Shown here: positions 58,047 to 64,000 of the stretch, one piece after another | How positions within the stretch are numbered: the first letter of the stretch is position 1 | Layout of the letters: every line of letters begins with the position of its first letter | Assembly: GCA_019426215.1 (NCBI GenBank) | Contig: CM033408.1 | Span: 32,067,409 to 32,131,408 of the forward strand | Reading direction: 5' to 3' | Length of the DNA: 64,000 nucleotides | Source of the DNA: Buddleja alternifolia | Taxonomy: Eukaryota; Streptophyta; Magnoliopsida; Lamiales; Scrophulariaceae | Program-made: the position numbers and the translations under genes | The notes under the pieces: model-generated | What the model was told of the DNA's origin: nothing | Seen by the model: only the letters and a program-made list of their open reading frames with translations | Database searches by the model: none

Positions 58047-58293
58047 TTAATTGTCACTTTAATATACTGATGACTCGCATACCACTTTAGTTTTATATCC
58101 GCCTTTTTTTTTACACTCAAGAGATTGGCTAACCTTATTTGTGAAGTGTTGCTTTCATTTTATCCATTCAACTCACTCATTTTGATAATGCATCAACTAT
58201 AATAAAAAATAATACACAAGTATTCAATTTTTGAGCCATAATGAAAAGATTATTATAAGTACAAAGAGCTCAATGAGAGAAAAGAAGAAATGA

Positions 58294-58479
58294 AGCGCTC
58301 AATCCAAACTTCCACCTAGTAAGCGTAGAGCAGTTAAAGCTACGCGAAAACTAGCCCCACAGTCTCTCAAAAGAAAACTTCTTGAGATTACGGATTTGTC
58401 TCAAGTTGACCCCTCTCCAATTTCTAAGAAATCCACTTCTGTTTTGGCGGAGGCTGCAGCGCAGCCCCGCCACTCCTAA
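58294..58479 (+). pseudogene. LINE ORF1 C-terminal remnant
   Basis: Sixty-one codons rich in Lys, Arg, Ser and Ala (SKRRAVKATRKLAPQSLKRK, then QPRHS) end in TAA at 58477-58479. The stop overlaps the ORF2 start by one base (TAATG), an arrangement consistent with reinitiation. The upstream part is lost after a TGA at 58291. Confidence 0.6.
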
Positions 58480-61400
58480 TGAGTCTTCTTGTTTGGAACT
58501 GCCATGGGTTGGGGGAACCATGGGCAGTTCGACAAAAGGCGGATTTTATCCGCCACCATAAACCCTTGTTAGTTTTCCTTTCGGAGACTAAGAGTAAGAA
58601 AAATAAATTTGAACGTCTAAAGTTGTTTACCAATTGTTTTGGCTTTTGTGTTGAGTCAGTTGGTATTGGAGGGGGTCTTGGTTTGTTGTGGGATAAGAGT
58701 CTCGATGTGTCTCTCCAGTCCTATTCGAACAATCATATTGACGTCTGGATTTCTCCTAAAGGGGGTAATCCAGGCCGGAGATTTACTGGATTTTATGGGG
58801 AGCCAGAGGTGGATAATCGTGTCAGGGGTTGGGAGTTATTGGAGAGGTTGAGGTCTTTGGGCTCGAATCCTTGGCTTGTAGCGGGTGACTTTAATGAGAT
58901 TGTTTCGCAAAGAGAGAAAGAAGGGGGGCTGCTCCGACCTCAATGGCAGATGAGAAATTTCAGAATGGCTTTAGCAGATGCAGATTTACATGACCTGGGT
59001 TTCTCAGGGTATAAATTCACTTGGAGTAATAACAGGGACTATCCTCATACAGTGAAGGAGCGCATAGACCGGGCGTGTGGTAATTCTGGGTGGTGTCAGG
59101 CTTTTCCAAATTCAAAGGTGGCACATCTGGACTCGATTTATTCCGATCATCTTCCACTTAAGATTGAGTTGGACCCGCCAGCGAGAAATAGAGTTAGAAG
59201 AAGTAAGAAGCCTTTTCGCTTTGAAGCTTTGTGGTTGCGCTCAACTGATTGCGAAAGGGAGAAGCGTGGCACAGAGAGGGTTGTGAGGATGAATCTGAGA
59301 GAGTGTGGGCTAACATCCAAAATTGTCGGGTGGGCTTATTGAACTGGGATGGAGAGACTACCGGACAGAGAAAAGAAAAAATTGAGAAGTTAGAAAAGTT
59401 GATCTCAGATCTGCGAGAAGGGACGATAACAACGACTAGTCAGTTGAAGGAAAAATTAGCTCGGGGTGAACTTGAGGAAATTAGGGCCAAAGAGGAGGCT
59501 GCTTGGCAGCAGCGCAGTCGCGTTCTTTGGATGAAAGATGGGGACAGGAATACTAAATTTTTCCATGCGAGGGCTTCTGAGCGGAAAAAACGGAACAATA
59601 TTGAGGGTATTCGGGACGAGCAGGGAGTTTGGAAGGAAGAAGATCTGGATGTCCAACGAGTGATGCTTGACTACTTCCGAAAAATTTTCACATTGAGTCG
59701 GCCATCTGAGGAGGATTTGAATGCAACCTTGGATGTAATCGAAAAACGGGTGACAGAGGACATGATCCGCCAACTAAGCCGCCCGTATTCTGCTTTTGAG
59801 GTAAAAAAAGCCCTTTTTCAGATGCATCCCCTAAAGTCCCCGGGCCCCGACGGCATGTCCCCAATTTTCTATCAGAAATTCTGGCATGTCGTAGGGCCTG
59901 ATGTATCCAGTTGTGTTCTGAAAATTTTGAATTCGAGAGATCTTTTACCCAAAATGAATTTTACGCATATCGTGCTCATTCCTAAAAGTGACAATCCCCA
60001 GCATATGACCCAATTTCGCCCTATAAGTCTGTGTAATGTCACTTATAAACTCGTATCCAAAACCATTGCCAATAGACTTAAACCTATCCTTAATAACATC
60101 ATCTCTGAGAATCAGTCTGCTTTTATACTGGGTCGTTTGATTTCTGATAACATATTAGTTGCGTATGAGGTAAATCACCACCTTAAGAAAAAAATCTCGG
60201 GGAAAGAGGGCCTAGCTGCCCTAAAACTGGACATGAGCAAAGCATATGACCGGGTGGAATGGAATTTTCTTGAGAAGGTATTAGATAGGTTGGGTTTCCC
60301 TCGGGATTTTACTGCTTTAATTATGATGTGTGTATCTTCTGTGTCTTATTCTCTTATGGTTAATGGTTCACAATTTGGCTTTTTCTATCCTCAGAGGGGA
60401 CTCCGCCAGGGGGACCCTTTGTCACCATATTTGTTTCTTCTTGTGGCAGAAGTTTTGAGCAGAATGATTCAGGTGGCGGAGGTCAAATGTGATATTAGAG
60501 GGGTGGCAGTGGCTCGTACGGCACCTAGTGTATCTCATCTTATGTTTGCCGATGATACTTTGCTTTTTGTGGAGGCAAATGATCGAGCTTGTGATTGTAT
60601 TAAGGGGATTCTGCGACAATATGAGGTGGTTTCGGGGCAAGCCATTAACTTTGACAAGTCTTCAGTTGTTTTTAGTTCGAATACTCCGGATAACAGACGG
60701 GCTGTTTTGGCGCAGAAATTAGGGGTACAATTGGTGGATAAACATGATAAGTATCTAGGGTTACCCTCGGTTGTTGGTAGATCTCGTCGGGAGGTGTTCG
60801 ATTCGATAAGGGAAAGAGTCAATCAGAAATTTCAAGGTTGGAATGTGAAGAGTTTATCACAGGCTGGTAAAGAAGTTTTGTTGAAAGCGGTTGTGCAATC
60901 TATTCCAACTTATGCCATGAGTTGTTTTCAACTTCCGGATTGTTTGCTTCGGGAAATTGAATCAGCCATGGCTAACTTTTGGTGGCACAATCGGGATATG
61001 AAGAAGATTCATTGGTTAGCGTGGGAAAAGATGTGCATGAGCAAATTCGAAGGGGGTATGGGTTTTCGTGAGCTTCGTTCATTTAATCGTGCTTTGTTGG
61101 CGAAGCAAGGGTGGAGGATTATTCAACATCCAGATTGTCTTTTGAGTCGAGTTTACAAAGCTAGGTACTTCCCAAATTCTTCGTTTTTCGAGTCGGGTAT
61201 AGGCTCTAATCCATCACTCCCTTGGAGAAGCATTCTGGGTGCGAGGTCTCTTCTCGTTGCGGGATGTCGGTGGCGTATTGGATCGGGCAGGTCGGTACGA
61301 GTTTGGAAGGATCCTTGGTTACCTCGTGATTATGATTACCATGTTGCATCTCCCCTAGGGCAATTGGACCCGTTCACTTTGGTTGGGGATCTTCGAGTGG

Positions 61401-62584
61401 GGCTAAACGGATGGTGGAACGAGGTGTTAATTCGGGAAACTTTTCATCAGAATGAGGCAGATACTATCCTTTCCATCCCCTTAGGAAGTGGCAAGAATCC
61501 GGATAGGTGGGTTTGGCATTTTAACAAGTCAGGGCTATTCTCGGTCAAAAGTGCCTATTTCGTGGCTAGAAAATTAGCAGAGGAAGCACGCTCCTCATCT
61601 TCCTCGGTTTGGCCTTTGGGGGTTCATCGAAACTGGAATTTTATTTGGAAATCAAAGGTCCCACCTAAAGTGCAGCAGTTTGCGTGGCGGGTTTGTAGAG
61701 AGTTGTTGCCTACTGGAGAAAATCTTCTCAAAAGGAAAGTGGAGGTTTCAGGTAAGTGTTCTTTTTGTGAAGTTGATGGTGAATCCATCCATCATGTGCT
61801 CTTTGATTGTCCTTACTCCCGTGTTATTTGGTGTATATCTGGTTTGCCTTGGCATCTTCTTTCTTTTTGGCCTTTTAGTACTGAACTTTGGTTTCGTCAA
61901 CTAGCTATTGAGTTAGAACCCGATGATTTTTGTTTGTTCTTGGTGATTTGTTGGTATATTTGGTATAGTCGGAATTTGACTTGGACTGAAAAGAAGACGA
62001 TTGATCCTAGTGTGTTGTTTGATCAAGCAAAGTTTTTTCTTGAAACTTTTCGAAAATCAGTGGAGGTGAGGAATCTGGTTGTTGGCAGCCCCCATTTGGT
62101 GTCTTGGACTTGCCCAACTCATGGTATTATTCGGATTAATTTTGATGGGGCTAATTTTGCATCGGATGGAGCAACAGGGGTGGGGTTCTTAGCTCGAGAT
62201 CATGATGGTATGTGTATCAGGTGGGGGACTCGTCGATTTTCTTTTATGTCATCTCCGGAGTACGCAGAAACTTTGGCTGCCCGGGAGGCATTAGAGATGG
62301 CTCGTAGGCAAGGTTGGCAGCGTATTGAGCTTGAAGGTGACTGCGAGAATCTGATTCGTAATTTGCAATCAGGTGACCAAAATTTTTCGGTTTTAGGGCC
62401 TTTAGTTGAGGATATCAAACTTGTAGCTTTATCTTTCTCTTCTTGTGATTTTCGTTTCATCAAACGTTCGGGCAATTGTGTGGCTCATTCTCTTGCTCGT
62501 CTAGCTTCGGTTGACCAAGAGTCTGTTCTTGGCCTTCCTTTATTGGCCGCTTCGGCTTTGACTGTTGACCTTTCTATTAAATGA
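58479..62584 (+). pseudogene. LINE ORF2 with a single frameshift near 59250
   Basis: Part 1 (58479 to about 59250) is the endonuclease: VWNCHGLGEP, FLSETKS, VAGDFNEI, YSDHLPL. The frame changes between STDCE and GEAWH (about 59247-59262), and part 2 runs open to 62584. It holds a coiled region, reverse transcriptase motifs (SPGPDGM, FRPISLCNVTYK, LKLDMSKAYDRVEW, QGDPLSPYLF, FADD at 60545-60556), the zf-RVT region (KVPPKVQQFAWR, CSFC, HVLFDCP) and an RNase H-like domain (INFDGANFASDG, AREALEMAR, LEGDCENL). One indel is the only defect seen in ORF2. Confidence 0.92.
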
Positions 62585-62615
62585 TAGTACTACCCTTTTT
62601 TTCAAAAAAAAAAAA

Positions 62616-62912
62616 TCCATCATCAAAATTAAACAAGATAATGTATAAATAAATCATGAATTTACATAAAAATATATTTAGTTATATTATTATCTAAGTC
62701 TCAAATTTCAATTAAGTTAATTTCTTCAAATATTCATTTAAATTTTCATGTCAATCAATATTTAATTTTTTAAATAATTATAATTTATTAATTAGTAATT
62801 CATTAATTAAGTTATTGTTCAAGTTTTGGATTTTATCAAGTTGAACAATATCTATGTATATGAACTGCATCAACGAGATCATATGATTCACGTGTGACGC
62901 ACGTGTTGTTTA
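62616..62912. other. intergenic, AT-rich
   Basis: Very AT-rich spacer after the LINE poly(A); nothing recognised. Confidence 0.4.
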
Positions 62913-63031
62913 CTAGTTAGTATAAAAAGTAACTTAAATAAAAGAACAATTAAAGAAACATAATCGTAGGACTTTCTTGATTTCCAAGGCAAGAGACTTC
63001 GTGGCTAAAATTAACACACACCTCATTTAAA
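62913..63031 (+). repeat. duplicated 5' flank of MAM33-like copy D
   Basis: Partner of 57939-58046; includes CTTGATTTCCAAGGCAAGAG, a version of the motif found before copies A and B. Confidence 0.7.
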
Positions 63032-63112
63032 CAATTAAGTCATTTTGAAGCATTTTGTCACAAAGAAACAACCAAAAAACTCAAATCTAGGCCGACATAA
63101 CATAATACCGCA

Positions 63113-63305
63113 ATGACTATGTCTTCCTTCATCCGTAAAGCTTCTCCTGCAGTTGTTCCTTTTGCTCTTCGTGCGATTTCATCTCCAAAAATACTTTTGA
63201 CTAAATCTTTAACTATGGTTCTCAGCAATGAAGAGTTTGAAGCCATTTGATCAGAAATTTGTCGAATTTTTGGAATCTGAAATCGAATCAGCCAGGCGAT
63301 GTGTA
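63113..63305 (+). pseudogene. MAM33-like gene copy D, first exon only, truncated
   Basis: Encodes a presequence, MTMSSFIRKASPAVVPFALR, and stops with TGA at 63248. The following bases still resemble the exon 1 end of copy B in another frame (QKFVEFLESEIES), showing an internal deletion. No further exons of the family are seen to the window edge. Confidence 0.75.
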
Positions 63306-63554
63306 TGTCGACTTTTGATCACCCTTTTTTTCCCCCTATTTTATATGTTTATGTGTTTTCTTTCTTTCTTTTTTCTATAATCAATCGTAGATCATGCGAA
63401 ACAATTAAATATCAATTATGCAAAATTGCGAAATTCGTCAAACAATTATAATAGTGTGACAAATTTACTAGTACCGGAGATTGTGATATCTTAATTTCAG
63501 AACATTAAGTAATCAATTTTCGTGGATTTGGGATAAATTTTGTTGGTCAATGAA
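63306..63554. other. intergenic spacer
   Basis: T-rich then AT-rich sequence; no MAM33 exon or other feature seen. Confidence 0.4.
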
Positions 63555-63740
63555 GCCTAACTCTACTCGCAAAGCTGAGGCCTCAATTTCTACGTACTCC
63601 CACCTACGTGTGAGTATTTATCTAATTTCATGGTAGTTGTTAGCTGATTATAATAATTGTTAGCTGTTCATAAATTGTTACTATTTGATATTAATGGCAT
63701 GTATCAAGTAACCAATTCATTCAAAAAAATGATCAATTCT
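63555..63740 (+). mobile_element. SINE-like repeat, family C, copy 4
   Basis: CCTAACTCTACTCGCAAAGC head, TGGTAGTTGTTAGCTGATTA core and ATCAAGTAACCAATTCATTC tail with A run match the other family C copies. Confidence 0.55.
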
Positions 63741-64000
63741 ACCGAATATAGGGAAAAAATCGCGTTCGTGCAGATGGCATTTTTAATTTGAGAGCTTTCA
63801 TTTTGGAGGAAAAACCAACATTCGAGGACCAAAAATGGCACTTATACATAACTTAAATGACTAGAATTATATTTTTTTTGTTGGGTGACACGCAACTGTA
63901 GTCTTATAAGTTAAAGAGAAAATGACATTAATGAGAACAACTAAAGTTTTCACATCCCTACAACACAGGACTAAAATTGCAATTTGTTCCATCAATTATT

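Larger units (their letters stand above)
58294..62615 (+). mobile_element. L1-type LINE, 5'-truncated, one frameshift
   Basis: The element contains the C-terminal end of ORF1, a nearly complete ORF2 and a short 3' UTR with a 12-A tail (62604-62615). The exact 5' boundary is not visible and no target duplication was found. Domain content (EEP endonuclease, reverse transcriptase, zinc-binding region, RNase H-like) is that of plant L1 elements with a C-terminal RNase H. It inserted between MAM33-like copies B and D. Confidence 0.9.

Overview
The window is nuclear DNA of a flowering plant. Genes have GT-AG introns (one GC-AG), the intergenic DNA is AT-rich, and the protein families are plant ones: a zinc-sensing bZIP, HIPP, BOI-type RING, peroxisomal hydroxypyruvate reductase and MAM33. 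Plant-type SINEs, L1-like LINEs, MITEs, a TRIM and a Copia element fill the gaps. It reads as a eudicot; I cannot fix the species.

Layout. (1) 1-13.2 kb: two group F bZIP genes about 10 kb apart. The copy at 11257-12093 keeps the Cys/His-rich zinc-sensor motif; the copy at 967-1482 lacks exactly that segment. A tandemly duplicated 5' UTR/first-exon block precedes the complete gene. Between the genes lie a hAT element, a CACTA MITE, segmental duplications, a SINE with perfect target-site duplication and a LINE tail. (2) 14.2-15.3 kb, minus: a two-exon HIPP26-type metallochaperone. (3) 15.4-27.9 kb: a gene desert with several SINE families, a TRIM, a LINE tail, a hAT MITE and a Mutator-type foldback MITE. 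(4) 28.1-29.2 kb, plus: a two-exon BOI-type RING E3 ligase. (5) 34.5-37.6 kb, plus: ten-coding-exon phosphatidylinositol synthase, with a hAT remnant in its third intron. (6) 38.8-41.1 kb, minus: two-exon plastid-targeted NicO-type nickel-transport family protein, convergent with the previous gene. (7) 44.5-48.3 kb, plus: 13-exon HPR1 ending in the peroxisomal signal SKL. (8) 49-63.3 kb: a decayed cluster of MAM33-like mitochondrial acidic-protein genes, broken by a nearly intact Copia element whose target-site duplication includes the start codon of one member, and by a 4.3-kb L1-type LINE.

Functionally, three kinds of metal-related gene (zinc-sensing bZIP pair, HIPP metal-binding protein, NicO transporter) share the first 41 kb. 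PIS1 and HPR1 are housekeeping genes of phospholipid synthesis and photorespiration. No gene cluster with a shared pathway is evident. The strongest leads are the sensor-less zinc bZIP paralogue, the duplicated leader of the intact bZIP, the SINE/LINE shared 3' tail, the Copia insertion at a start codon, and possible intron-retention control of HPR1 targeting.
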